64,000 nucleotides of DNA from Meconema thalassinum. Lineage: Eukaryota; Arthropoda; Insecta; Orthoptera; Tettigoniidae. Shown piece after piece: positions 1 through 11,739 of this stretch. The notes under the pieces are model-generated. The model saw only the letters and a list, made by a program, of their open reading frames with translations. It was not told where the DNA came from and searched no databases. Made by a program: the position numbers and the translations under genes. The stretch covers positions 794,220,979 to 794,284,978 of the forward strand of contig OX336389.2 in assembly GCA_946902985.2 (NCBI GenBank), read 5' to 3'. Every line of letters begins with the position of its first letter. Position 1 is the first letter of the stretch.

Positions 1-1297
1 AAAATCATTGGAATTCCCCTTCCGCCTTCTAACGTAACTATAATATTTTTCCACCCATCACCCCCTCCCCCAATTAAGTTTGGTATGTAATTATCGCTAG
101 CAGCCTTTTTGAGGACTAGCTCGTTCGATAATAATTTACACTTTAGCATACGCTCGTAACTATCCTGTCGTTTTTATAAGCTTTTCTGAATTTCCTTTTG
201 AGTCTCCTGATTTCCTTTGATTAATATTCCGGATAAGGGTTTTGCTTGAGCAATTTAAACGGCACAAATTTCTGAATAGTACGATCTAAGACATTTGGAA
301 AATTTTCCCACAATATATTTATATGACACCACTCCGACGCCCATCTTACAAATGACTCATTCATGTAATCCTGAAATTTGCTCTGATCAGCTCTGCTGTA
401 CTGAAATATATTAACTACTTCGACGGAGTCAAGTATTGGTGTGTCACTGTGTCTAATTTTTAGTTCAACTCCGGAGTGGTCACTAATTCCAGGAACTTTT
501 ATACAACTAATATACAGTTCCACAGTTCGTAGTAAATAAACATCCAAAGTATTATTCCATCTCGTGGGGAAATCAACCACCTTGGAGAAATCCCCCTCCC
601 TAATTAGCTTGTTTGCTGCAAGTTGAGCTTGGTTACCGCTATTTTAATCACCGGACAAGTTCACACTTAGAAGATTTAAATCCCCGGCCATTATACCATT
701 ATTTTCCATAGCTTTACCCGTACAGGTGATGACATAAAGAATATCCAGTAGCGAGAAGTTGTCCTTCAGTGCTTGATACGCCCCTATCATCTGAAGAGAG
801 TTCAACTTTGCTTCATCCAAGATTTCCACACATAACAGCTCAAGATCCACATTGGCTCATTTTAAGCAACTTACGATGTTCCTACGAACACAAATAAACA
901 ACCACCCCTCTTACCTCGGTCTCTGCTGTACATTACTTAGGTACTCTTGAGTTATTGAATTACTATTTATATCCTCTTATAACCATGATTCAGTAGCTAT
1001 GACAACGTCCGGTGAATATGACTCTACTAGATTCCAACATTCCATTATTTTATTCCCTATACTCTTGACAATTAACCTGCAGCAATCCTTGAGTCTTGCC
1101 CCCATTTCGAAGTTTCTGCAATCGTTTCTCCCGTTCGTCACGGCTGCCTTCCTCCGGTCCAACTCCTCCTCATTAATGCCGGCAGGATTCGATGACCCTC
1201 TCGTGCAGATTCCCCAGGTTGTAGGCACCTCGTCAATTGAAATGTAGCCCAGCTCGTGCGAAGTCACGGTCCCCGATCCAGCAGTCAGCGTCCACAT
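1..1297 (-). pseudogene. CR1/L2-type LINE ORF2, endonuclease part (truncated by window edge)
   Basis: This is the N-terminal part of a non-LTR retrotransposon second ORF, read on the minus strand. Three open stretches (977-1297, 644-850, 221-580) lie in the same frame, separated by single stop codons. Reading through them gives an apurinic-type (EEP) endonuclease in order: an opening block with NKIMECWNLVESYSPDVVIATESWL-like spacing (ESWL near 980-990), a middle block ending GDLNL near 660-680, and a late block with ISDHSGVE near 470-495, the SDH signature of this fold. In a live element the endonuclease nicks target DNA to prime reverse transcription. At least three nonsense changes and the loss of long ORFs mark it as old. 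The reverse transcriptase would lie beyond position 1 and is not visible. CR1/L2 is inferred from the esterase-bearing ORF1 beside it. Confidence 0.8.
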
Positions 1298-2086
1298 AAA
1301 CTAGTCCCAGTTGTGCGCACACCCAGTCGATGCGATCATTAACTGCCTTAGCACGCCATAGCGGGACATCCCCCCCGTCGCACAATGCCACTCAACACAA
1401 TTTTCGCGTTCCTAAACTTATTTCTGGCTTTGGTACCTAACTCGTAAAGTTGGCCACTTCTTTAAGTCATTAGTACCAACATGGAGAAGCAATACTTTAA
1501 CTGTGTCACAATCTTCTATTGGCAATTCCTCAACTTGATTGGCGAGCTGGTCAATTTTTATTCCCGGATAGCACATCACTTTCTTGCCTGATTTCCTCGA
1601 TATATCCCCGCTCCACTTAATCATCGAATTACCCATTATGAGTACGTCATTTTTACCAGTTTGCTCCTGCTCGCCCTCTTCCATACTGATCCCAGTAGAA
1701 AGCCGTTCAGTCACATCCTTCACCGTTTCTTCTGATTCACGAAGCTTTGTTCTAAGTTCCTGTATCATTTGATCCCTTGCTTTGATTTGCACCCTCAAAC
1801 AGTCTGGCGTATCACATACTTTATTAAACCAATTCCCGACATCACAATCCTCCTTCTTGACCTTAATACAGCCGAAATGAAACCATTTCTCACATAGTCC
1901 ACACTGATCACCGTTCTTCAATGTTTTACTGTACGTAGAACACTTTACAGCTGCCACTGGATCATTTACCTGATTCACATTTGGAGTAACAGGACCCGGT
2001 TTCACTTCCACTCCACCAATAACTAACAACGCAGCTATCACTAGGGCTCTAAACCACATGTTACTAGGTCCCGTACGCACACACAA
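1262..2086 (-). pseudogene. CR1/L2-type LINE ORF1: 2A-like motif, PHD-like finger, coiled coil, SGNH esterase
   Basis: The minus-strand ORF1 starts at the ATG ending at 2086. A hydrophobic leader ends in GGVEVKPGP, close to the 2A consensus (D-x-E-x-N-P-G-P) known near the start of some LINE ORFs. A Cys/His cluster of PHD type follows (CGLCEKWFHFGC). Next comes a charged helical stretch (about residues 100-130), then an SGNH esterase domain with the serine block VLIMGNSMI and the block HVGTNDL. The open frame stops at 1418, but a shift of frame around 1340-1420 recovers the last esterase block, GDRDFARAGLHF near 1250-1275, which carries the Asp-His pair. A stop codon follows directly after it. 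CR1/L2 ORF1 proteins are known to carry such esterases and are thought to act in RNA or membrane association. This copy is broken by at least one frameshift and one nonsense codon. Confidence 0.8.
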
Positions 2087-2139
2087 ACACCGGAGATCCT
2101 GACAACCCTTCGCATACCACAGTCCGATCCTCGCGTGAT

Positions 2140-2895
2140 AAGCCTCCAGAGATCAACTCATTTCAGAACACCAGCGAGCTCGGGAAAAACACGACCTTTC
2201 ACTTTTACTGCCAACTAAGCACTGGATTACTACATGTGTCCGAGGGGGAAGCCGAGGTGGGAGGATATGCGATTAAAATAAATATTATTATAATTAACAT
2301 AATACTACAGTAACATGTGATGTGAAATTTAGTTTTCTGGCCCCATGGTGTCGGGCTAGTATGCTTGTTTCTTACCTCGGAATTCCAAAGTTCAAATACA
2401 GGCATCTTCATTGATTTTAGACCTGCCTTGAGGGCTGGAATGGGACGTGGTCAGCCTCGTAAAGACAATCGAGTAGGTGTATCTTCCATGACGCCGCGAT
2501 CATAGTCAAAGAAGCCACAATTCATTGCCAAGGGGACACATTAAGCCGATGACTGAGCAGCAGTTACTTGGTAGGCCAACGCCCCCTATTGCATGTAGAA
2601 CCTCCCGTTTGTTCTTGTTGTTCCGTTACGGGATTTTGTCAATGTAGGTACAATGCCCTCCCACTTGGAATACGTCTGATAACCTCCTAATTAGATGTGG
2701 TATACCCAGTGTTAGCACTTGTATTTATGGCAAGGATTGCGTGGGAGGCATTACTAAACGTAGTATTAAATTCAGTACTATCATGGCTTGCAGTTGAAGT
2801 GGGAAATCATGGACATAGAGTGGGATTCAAGTTCACCTATTATAAAAACACGTAATAGCGTATTCCGTTTTGAACGAAATGTTAAATTACTTCAC
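2140..2895. other. Spacer, no gene recognised
   Basis: Nothing beyond short open frames is visible. The LINE 5' end must lie somewhere near 2090-2200 but has no recognisable boundary. Confidence 0.5.
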
Positions 2896-2897
2896 TA

Positions 2898-3266
2898 TTT
2901 TTGTTGTCTCATTTAAGGGTTTAGAGATCGTGATCATTTAGCCCCGTGTGTGTAGAATTTGTGTGATACCCATTATAATCGAGGTGTCTGTAGTGTGTGT
3001 ATTTGTAATTCACGTTAGGATTGAGGAGACGGCTGTGGCTTTAACTTAGGAACCATCCCGGCATTTTCCTGGAGAAGAAGTGGGAAACTACGGAAAACCA
3101 CATCCAGGATGGTAATCGAACCCATCGCTACTCAGTGTTTTTCTCACGAGGCTGAGTGTGCTCCGTTCCAGTCCTCAAACTAGAATATTTTTTTTTCCGA
3201 ACCAGGAATCGAACCGGGACCTCCAGGGCGACAGCCAAGAATGCTAAGCGCTACACCAGGAGGTGG
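2898..3266 (-). mobile_element. tRNA-derived SINE, family G
   Basis: Read on the minus strand, this starts with a tRNA-like head near 3266: an A-box-like stretch around GTGTAGCGCTTAGC, then a B box GGTTCGATTCC near 3205-3216. A conserved body follows (GGTTTTCCGTAGTTTCCCAC near 3080-3100). The 3' part (ATGATCACGATCTCTAAA) and a GAGACAACAAAAA tail end near 2898. A second copy with the same parts lies at 8443-8806, which shows this is a dispersed family. A nine-base T run at 3187-3195 interrupts the body. Confidence 0.75.
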
Positions 3267-3269
3267 TAT

Positions 3270-3790
3270 TCACTATTTCTGTTCGGACACCTTCCATCCT
3301 ATAGGCCTTAAAACAAATTATTGTGCATTTCTAACACATTAGGTCTTATAAAATCCTGCATCAAAATGCACGCACACATGCGATGCAACAGTGACAGCTG
3401 ATCGTGTCCACTTCTACGAAATATTTCAAACTTCACTAGAAGCAGCTTGAGTTTATAGGACAATTTTTACAAATACTGTATTTCTGGAGATTTTTTGAGA
3501 CTATATAAATACCTACGCAAACCGACTGAAAAGCATGGAAATTTTATAAGGATTCGGCATGAAATATCAAAGTGTGCGAAGAGGTATCACTTTTGAAATG
3601 TTTAATTTCGAGTACGAATCGCAATAACACATATGGGTGGGTATGAAATCGGCTTTACCTGCAGGGCAAACGACTGTAGGTTCAGCCATATTGGACTCTA
3701 TTCGACAGGAAGGGATGGATATGGGAATGGACTTGCAGCTGACTGTCAGAGGAACAAGCGAAGCTCCAGTCCACAGGAAATATCGAATAA
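3270..3790. other. Spacer, no gene recognised
   Basis: A+T-rich unique-looking DNA. The 64-codon open frame at 3633-3827 runs into the SINE head and is not supported as a gene. Confidence 0.5.
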
Positions 3791-3792
3791 AA

Positions 3793-4127
3793 CACCGGGT
3801 GAGTTAGCCGTGGTCGTTACGGCATGACTGCTGGCAGTCGCTCACATTCGGGAGGCGAGGAGGTTCGAATCCCTCCGCCGGCAACCTTGAATATGGTCTT
3901 CTGTGGTTTCCCATCTTCCTTCCAGGCAAATGCTGGTGTTGGTCCCTAACTATAGGCCACAGCCGCTACCTTCCAACTCCTCGCCCTTCCCTTCCAACTT
4001 TCCTCCCCAACGGTACTTGTAGCTCACCCATTGGGTGTCCGTCTCGAAGCAGCTACAAAACTGACGAGCCGAACATGTCCTCGGACACTCCCGGCACTAA
4101 GAAGCCATACGCTAAAAAGAAAAAAAT
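3793..4127 (+). mobile_element. tRNA-derived SINE, family A, with candidate TSD
   Basis: The head carries a B box GGTTCGAATCC at about 3867, preceded by a tRNA-like stretch beginning GTGAGTTAGCCGTGGTCG. The body ends in an A-rich tail (AAAAAGAAAAAAA). The short repeat GAATAAAA occurs at 3785-3792 and 4128-4135 and is a candidate target-site duplication. A full-length reverse-oriented copy lies at 31509-31829 and a partial one at 46757-46880. Confidence 0.85.
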
Positions 4128-4139
4128 GAATAAAAGGGG

Positions 4140-5242
4140 ATAGGTCAGAGTAGCTACTGTCACTTGGGCAGATGCCTTTGAATATTATCGGGTCCAGGTA
4201 TGATTTTTCTGCTGCACACAATGGGAAATTCATTGCTTCAATAAGTTACGCCTCCTTTAATCGTACTATATCTCATTATCCGGGCACATTATAAGCGGTG
4301 ATGGGTAACCTAAATGCGAACAATGTCAAAACCTAGCTATTCAGTACATTGAAGCGCCGTCTGCGAAGATGTTCAATAATTTTACGCAAGATAATTCACT
4401 GATTTGCAACCGCTTTGCTGCAAAGAAAATGTTTATATTTCTCAGCCCCCGCTGTGGGTAGTTACAAAAGCCATATGAGGTTTTGCTTCACTTCCAAATT
4501 TAAAAAATGAACCTTTCTCTGAAATTCATAAAAATGAATAAACACTGAAATTAATATATATTAATATATTTACAAAATTATACCATTATTATTGCGTTAA
4601 AGCTGATAATTTTCACATAATGGAATCACTAAAATCTTATAAAACAACTGAAATTAAAACTTATGAAAAAATATTCCAATAGGTCCAAATATTTTTTCTT
4701 ACTTAATATTGCAAGGAAACTTGTAAAAATCTCAATGCATTTCTACATTTGTATGAATGTCATTCCTTGAAATTGGTAGGTATGAGCCATAATAGTGTGT
4801 TTATTTTGTGTGTCATTGTCTATACCCAGCACATTAAATAGGTAGTGTTCAGAAAATATGTTTTCGTCAGTAGTGAATCGGAGGAGGTTATGTATTGTCA
4901 TAAACATACGTCCTGTTGAACTGCACGGCCAAAGCAGGTTGAGTAGGCGGACTACTGGCAGAGATGGATTGGTTACCTGCGATGTGCAACATATCTATTT
5001 CATTTCATTTTCATTTTCAATTACAAGGAAATTGCCGAGGAAATGTTAGCTAACTTCATGTTTCTAGGTTGTAACGAGAGTGTGAAACATTTTCTTCATT
5101 TTTCTACTCTCCCAAAATTCTTGGTGCAATGAGTGAAGAACAGGTTGAAAGATTTCATCAAGATATTAAAACGCTGTAAATAAGATACCAGGGAAAATGG
5201 AATGATGGAATGTTAGCGATTTATTGCTAGGGCATAATGAGG
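4140..5242. other. Spacer, no gene recognised
   Basis: Strongly A+T-rich sequence with only short open frames. I see no conserved motif. Confidence 0.5.
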
Positions 5243-5435
5243 ATTGGCTTCGGTGACGTAGTCGGTAGCATGCTGAACGGCTATGCCCAAGATCGCGGGT
5301 TCAAACCCGGCCGAAATAGTCGGATTTTTAAGTGCGAAAAAATCCTTCAGTATGCCTTCCTTTGGAGGGAAAGTAAAGCCGGTGGGCCCATGTCATTAAT
5401 TTATGGAATATAAAAGAACCAACCACTACAATTGG
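5243..5435 (+). mobile_element. tRNA-derived SINE, family C
   Basis: The head resembles a tRNA, with GACGTAGTCGGTAGC as an A-box-like element and GGGTTCAAACCCGG near 5297 as a strong B box. The body follows (AGTATGCCTTCCTTTGGAGG), ending around ATATAAAAGAACC. A reverse-oriented relative at 46990-47190 shares the B box and the body, which supports a family rather than a chance match. Confidence 0.7.
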
Positions 5436-6278
5436 TAGTGTGTAGCCAAATTTTTGGGTTATATTTGGTAAATTAGAAACGCTCCATCAAGTTACATATA
5501 GTAGTTCGCTGCTAGGATTCAGTGATAGAGGCATTTGGTAGCCAAAGTTGGAACTACTTGAAATAGAACTTGCTGGGTGCCCACGGGTGATCAATTAAAA
5601 TACCCTGCTATGGCCATTGGCTGCAATTCATATCCACTAATAAAGAGGAGTACACCTCAAAGTCACAGCAGGGCATCAAAACGGTGCAACATTTTGACAT
5701 CCCAACCGGCAAATTTAACATCTGAATGGCTGTATGTAGTTTTTATCAATATAATTCCAGATTTTATAGTTATCTTTATTCACTCGAATTTTATATTTCG
5801 GTGTTAAAACACGTTTTTAAAAATAATATACCGAATTAGATGTTATAAGAGTTATTGTTCAAATTTAGAAGTTTTCGTTCTTATTTCTAACAAATACATT
5901 AAGGGGGCACCATAGATAAAATCAGAATACCGACTTGGATTCTACATCCCTCAATACCTAAGCAGTCATTTCAGGTATATTGTCTTATTATTATATACAT
6001 GTAAAATACTAAATGATGAACGTTGCCAATTTTGATGTTATTTTCCATTTTCTTTTGAAAATTACAAATCCAACCTGACGTAATACAGAAAATCTGAACA
6101 CAAATGTGGATTCAGGGCACTTTACTTAACCATAATCTGTAATATTTTCCCTTGTAGCTGAAAATGAAATTGAATAGCTCATCAGTGAATTGGTAAGTGA
6201 CATTCATTGTCACACAGTACAGTCATGGCTGGTGCTTCGTACGATGGCACCATTCCATGTAAGAGGACAAATCGGAAA
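5436..6278. other. Spacer, no gene recognised
   Basis: A+T-rich sequence. The 76-codon frame at 5577-5807 has no recognisable domain. Confidence 0.5.
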
Positions 6279-6962
6279 ATAGTACATTATGCAACGAGCC
6301 TATAATGGCTATAATTAAGACACGAGTATTTTTATAAAACGAGCGTATGCGGGTTTTATAATTTCCATACGAGTGTCTTAATTACCATTATAGGCGAGTT
6401 GCATACGACTGTTTATGTTCGACGATGATTATAACTTTATTATGTTTTAACATAAACATTCATAAATATCTGTTGAGAGTCAGCCACTTGAATTTTGTGA
6501 TCGAAGAGCGAGCGCTGGGTATGATATATCTGTCTTTCAAGATCTCTGAACGACCGACGCATGCGCTCTGTGTGCTTGCAATGCCATATTATGCAGGCCA
6601 TATGTTTACATCTGCCGTCCCTCAGTAATATTGTCACCGGAGTCGTTTGAAGGCAATGCGCTGTGTAGAAATTAGGGTTGATGATATTAAGGTACAGTGC
6701 TATTTCTTTTCTCATATTCGCCAGTTTATTTACGCGAACATATGGACGGTGCGTATTCCATGTCGGTAATTTATTATAGTTCGATGTTGTGTTTATGTCC
6801 GACATGTTGGATTTTGTGCGCATGCGCGAAGGTATCGTTACCTAATTGGTCAATGGACGAGCTCTGATTGGCTGGAGAAACTGTATCGTAATGAAAAACA
6901 GTGTTATAATGACCATCATTATGATACAGTTTTCTGGCACATAATAGTGAGGGTTGAAAATA
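6279..6962. repeat. Tandem duplication, unit 1 (about 684 bp), with two hairpins
   Basis: The unit begins ATAGTACATTATGCAACGAG and recurs at 6963 with a few substitutions and short indels. Near its start, two inverted arms of about 40 bp (6290-6330 and 6368-6410) share ATAATTAAGACAC / GTGTCTTAATTA and would fold into a hairpin. Near its end, AAACTGTATC and GATACAGTTT (about 6880-6940) form a second stem. Open frames on both strands here (up to 127 codons) recur in the second copy only with indels, so they do not look like coding constraint. Confidence 0.85.
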
Positions 6963-7645
6963 ATAGTACATTATGCAACGAGCCTATACTGGCTATAATT
7001 AAGACACGAGTATTTTTATGAAAGGAGCGTATGCGAGTTTTATAATTTCCATACGAGTGTCTTAATTACCATTATAGGCGAGTTGCATACGACTGTTTAT
7101 GTTCGACGATAATTATAACTTTATTATATGTTTTAACATAAATATTCATAAATATCTGTTGAGAGTCTGCTACTTGAATTTTGTGATCGCAGAGCGAGCG
7201 TTGGGTGTTATATCTCTGTCTTTCAAGATCTCTGGACGACCGACGCATGCGCTCTGTGTGCTTGCAATGCCATATGCAGGCCATATGTTTACATCTGCCG
7301 CCCCTCAGTAATATTGTCACTGGAGTTGTTTGAAGACAATGCAATGTGTAGAAATTATATTAAGGTACAGTGCTATTTGTAGTCTCATATTCGCCAGTTT
7401 ATTTACGCGAACATATGGACGGTACGTATTCCATGTCGGTAATTTATTATAGTTCGATGTTGTGTTTATGTCCGACATGTTGGATTTTGAGCGCACGCGT
7501 TAAGGTATCGTTACCTAATTGGTCAATGAACGAGCTCTGATTTGCTGGAGAAACTGTATCATAATGAAAAAGAGTGTTATAATGACCATCATTATGATAC
7601 AGTTTTCTGACACATAATAGTGAGGGTCGAACATAAATTATATTA
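6963..7645. repeat. Tandem duplication, unit 2 (about 683 bp)
   Basis: This is the second copy of the unit starting at 6279, offset by 684 bp. Both hairpins are retained: arms at about 6974-7014 and 7051-7091, and the terminal stem at about 7553-7607. Differences include a missing TGGATGATA-type stretch and scattered substitutions. No third copy follows. The sequence changes to a TAATTAATAATAATTATA spacer after 7645. Confidence 0.85.
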
Positions 7646-7944
7646 AACAATCAATATTAAATTAATTAATAATAATTATACACTTTAGCATGAATTATTC
7701 AAGTTGCTAGGTCTATCGTATACCATACATACCGAACAGCATAGTCAAGTACATAAAGCCACACTCCACGTCTACTATTGGTCGCTGAAGATAGCAGATC
7801 CAGTGTACTAGACCCTAAAATTATTACTGCCCTGAGGTCTACTACTACTGTTAAAACGGGGTTACAACTACAGTTACTACAGTTACGACTACAGTCACAA
7901 CAATGAGACAGGTTACAAATTAAATACAATAACCCACGTATATA
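7646..7944. other. Spacer, no gene recognised
   Basis: Contains a short CTACTACTACTG-type low-complexity stretch near 7840 and nothing recognisable. Confidence 0.4.
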
Positions 7945-8150
7945 CTAGCTGCGAGGCACAGCTATAAGGTTCTCTCCTGCCATGGTTGCGAGATCGAATC
8001 CCGGCACCGTACGATTTTCATTTGAAGGTGCTTAGAATAGGGCAAAATCGTGTCATTAGATTTACTGGCTCTTTTAATATTCCCTTCTTGGCAAAATTTC
8101 GGCACCGTGGCGTCTCTAAAGCCGAAGAAGTTAAAATTGACATTGAATCC
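7945..8150 (+). mobile_element. tRNA-derived SINE, family D (diverged copy)
   Basis: The B box is near GAGATCGAATCCCGG (about 7990). The body (CGTGTCATTAGATTTACTGG, then CGGCACCGTGGCGTCTCTAAA) matches the well-preserved copies at 23648-23845 and 49006-49239. The tail is decayed and no target duplication is visible, so this is an older copy. Confidence 0.7.
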
Positions 8151-8442
8151 ATTCCAATATTATAACATCACACACGAATACGGAGATGATGGCAAATGCG
8201 GTCCCAAGCCCCTGATTTAAGCACCAAGTACAATATAACACACCTCTTCACTAGACTGGACAATTCACTCCCATTATAGTCTGTGGCCTGATGACGAAAG
8301 AATAAATGTTCCACTTTTTGCCCCTCGATATTTCACATGGCATAAAATCACGGTAACCATAAAATATATCGTCACATAGTTGATTAGAAGGTCCAATTCA
8401 ATACTTTTAACCACATGTCCTTAAAACCTGTTAGTCTATAAT
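8151..8442. other. Spacer, no gene recognised
   Basis: A+T-rich DNA without recognisable features. Confidence 0.4.
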
Positions 8443-8806
8443 CCTTGTTGTTGTTGGTGAATCATTTAGGGGCTTTGAGACATCGTGGTTATGTGTGTCA
8501 AATTTATCTGAAACCTTGTGTTATTTTGATGGCTGTATTAGTGTGTACAGTTCTAATTCAGATGCACTTTGGAACGATCTCGGCATTCGCCCGGAGTAGA
8601 AATGGAAACCACGGAAATCCTCTTCCAGGATGGCAGAGTTGGGAATAGTTCCCACCTCTACTCGGATTTACCTCCCAAGCTTGAGTACACCCCGTTCCAG
8701 CCCTCAGACTAGAATTGAATTTCTGGGCAGAACCGATAATCGAACCAGGGCCTCTGCAGTGACAGCCATGAAAACTAGCCACTACGCAACGAGGCAGACC
8801 CTCTCT
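8443..8806 (-). mobile_element. tRNA-derived SINE, family G (near full length)
   Basis: On the minus strand the head at 8806 shows A box GCGTAGTGGCTA and B box GGTTCGATTATC. The body includes GAGGATTTCCGTGGTTTCCA. The 3' end has GTACACACTAATACAGCCATC and a CACCAACAACAACAAGG tail at 8443. The CAACAAC tail resembles the (AAC)n end of the RTE LINE at 27.8-30.9 kb. Confidence 0.8.
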
Positions 8807-9059
8807 CGTTAACCCAAACAAGCCGATAGTTTTCCGGAGATAACCTTCCACTGTCTTAGTTTTATTCCTCTTCCTGGATCTCAAAGAATATATCAGGATA
8901 CAAGACCGAATAACAAGTGAAGCATGAAACTCTTCATGCTCCCCTTTTCATTTGTATTCGGGGGTGGAGACTCAATTTCCATTCTTGTAGTGGACAAGGA
9001 GTTCCGTGAAGAACTAAATAGCCTATTTTCATATATCCTACATATGTTAATTGCCTCTA

Positions 9060-10545
9060 TCAACAATTAAAATTTCAGTTTGCTGTAATAGATTCGTAGA
9101 TATTGATATCCGTCGGATGGTCACCATGTTGGATTGTTATATATGTAGTGTAACTTCTATGGCCCCTCTTTTGCGACCAAATGGAACTGCTATTTCAGGG
9201 TGTACCTGTGATAAATGAATAAGTTTTGGGCGCAATGTTCATAGTTCAGCTGAAATTACCAACATTTATAACTTACAATATACCTGTTGTAGAGCACCTG
9301 AGACCTTTGCTCTCAGACTATGGTATGACTCCTTCTTTAAAAGGTATATTTTTTGATTAGGGGATAAGGTATGCCTTAGAGCTATATCTAACAACTAAGA
9401 AAGATAAGGCCTGCATCAAATAATACAGAGGATTTAATTGTAATGAAAGACAAGAAAATGACGAAAAGTAAAAATGTTACGTTACGTACCATTATAAAAT
9501 GAAGATTATTGCGTAGATTTATTATTCAAACATTAATCGCACAATTAGGACACAAGATATAAAAACGAGATTTTAAAATGTCACACAGTCACCATCTGGA
9601 TGTTATGAAAACAATTGAAATAAATTAGATGTCAGTGGATTGAAAATTGTATAAGTATTTACTGAACCAGGTTTCACTGCGCTTGGATGGTTAAAACTCG
9701 TCAAACCTCCATTTAAATATTGAAATTTTGTGTCGCCGCCATGTTGTATTTGTGCTGACCAGGTTATTGAAGTTTCCATAGGTGAACTTACGTTAATTGC
9801 TTTTATCAACATACAATATTTAAGTTTGATTGCTGTCATAGATACGTAAGTAGACATTGAGAACCGTCTAAATATTTCGGATGGTCCATATGTTGGACTG
9901 TTATATATGCAGGCCATAACAATATGTACTATTCAATGACGATTATAGCGGGGGTTGATTATCCATACGTTGACTTCGATCGCATGATTAGCACCCAAGA
10001 AATAAAAACTTAATTTGAAAATTTCGCACAGCCACCATCTTGAGGCTATGTAGGCAATTGAACGAAATTAGATTTCAGTGCATTTCAATGAGTACAAATA
10101 TTTGCTGTGGCTAGCTTCACTGCGATCGGATGGTTAAATCGCGAGAAACGTCTATTTAACTGTTTCAAATTCACTTGGCCACTTTGTTCGTTTGGTACTC
10201 AGCAGGTTCCTGAAAGCCGCATAGGTAAATTTCAAGTAGTGTCCTTTATCACTGTACAAAATTTCAGGGTGATATCTGTAGTAGTTTTGGAGATATAGAA
10301 TACGCGTGAAACATTTCGCACAGCCACCATATTACATTGGCGAGACGCATTAAAATTTGAAGGGCACGGTCATAGTCGGGCAGAATAGTACTGTGCCCTT
10401 ACCGAGTTTCATTAAAATCTCTCCATCCGTTTAGATTTAATTAGGGGTAGGGTGTCACACATGCGTATGCATACGCACACTCATACACACACTCGGACAA
10501 AAGGTGATCTCATAAGCCTTTTCTTCCCATAAATAAATATTGGCT
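9060..10545 (-). repeat. Interspersed repeat family Y, reverse copy
   Basis: Reversed blocks such as GTTTCACTGCGMTYGGATGGTTAA and GCCGCCATGTTG (about 9660-9760 and 10110-10200) match the long Y copy at 55.7-58.4 kb. The end shows the family's characteristic terminus: a CA-rich tract (10470-10500), then ACAAAAGGTGATCTCATAAG. No ORF with recognisable domains is present, so the family is non-coding or non-autonomous here. Confidence 0.7.
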
Positions 10546-11535
10546 AAAAATTGATGAAGTCTCAACGAGATTCCTTCCGTTGTCAACCTAGTGCACAAAT
10601 TTAATCCTTGCGAAGAATGAATATTTAACACTTGAAGCAGTCTTGTTTCGTTACTGAAATGTTCACTAACAAGTATGTGAGCATGGACCTCGAAGAAATA
10701 TTTTAGGAAATGTACCTACGTTTTCCAGTGGTACATATTGAGATTACTGTCTTGAAGATTCTGTTTTCGATTCTTGGATATGCTAAGAATTTAGCACAGA
10801 TCTGAAGGCAGGAATGGGTCGTACTCAGTCTCATGAAGACAAGTGCTTTGAGGACACATTGCACACCAGCTCCATGGCCACCTGACGCACCATTTGTAAT
10901 TGGCAGCTATCGGTCTATAATGCTCGGGGACCTTCCAATCTGAGCAAACAATTGGAGATAATTATATGTGCAGTGAGATTAATGCAGCTCGCACATGCTT
11001 CATTGTGTGTAACTCGGTATATCTCTGTTTGTGTCCTTCGTCAAAATGTGATAATTCTTCTTATAGGGCTAACTTCACAGTATGGCTAATTCCGCAGTAC
11101 TTGAAATACGTTTTCTGCAGAGATACAACGCCAGTTGTGTTGAACCAATTATTTCATTTCTCTTTACTGTGAATTTTGAAAGAACAAATGCTACCATCTA
11201 GTGGTAAGATTGTGAAAAACTCTGTTGTATTTTGTTTGTGAAGTTTTTATAAAATCACAGGAATTTCGGAGAATCATTTATGAGTTAGTGGTAGTAATGA
11301 AGCATATTAATATATTGTAGATGTAGACAAGGTAACGCGAATTTATCCCTAGTACCAATAGTATATAAAAAAGAGACACGAGCCTTACAGTAGTCGCATA
11401 TGATGTGTAACATCTGACATGTTATCCTACTGGTATACTACACAGCCTGGACATTCTTAAAATGCTAATTTACACTCCATTTTCAGACTGGTACTATGAT
11501 GAATGTATAGATTGAATTGGAGATATGCTACTGTC
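10546..11535. other. Spacer, no gene recognised
   Basis: A+T-rich sequence with short open frames only (68 codons at 10966-11172). Confidence 0.5.
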
Positions 11536-11539
11536 ACAC

Positions 11540-11735
11540 TTGTGGCGCAGCGGTCAAGCTGCTAGTCTCTCACCTAGGTAGACCGGGTTTGATTCCCGGT
11601 CAATACATGTGAGATTTTCGAATTGAAATGCCATGTCCTGTGGTTCGCATTCGACGTAAAAGGGAGGTACTGTGGATCATGATTGTGAGATTAACGGTCA
11701 CGCAAAACTACAAGCTTCCTTCCTTAATAATTCAT
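11540..11735 (+). mobile_element. tRNA-derived SINE, family B
   Basis: A clear split promoter is present: A box GTGGCGCAGCGG at about 11544 and B box GGGTTTGATTCCCGG at about 11584. The body (GTGAGATTTTCGAATTGAAA) follows, with a 3' end CTACAAGCTTCCTTCCTTA, a (CCTT)-type tail. Related copies lie at 16596, 31291 (minus), 35786 and 60667. Confidence 0.85.
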
Positions 11736-11739
11736 AATA

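Noticed and set aside
6440..6823. 127-codon minus-strand frame in the tandem pair
   Set aside because: The equivalent frame in the second unit differs by indels and is shorter, which does not look like selection on a protein.
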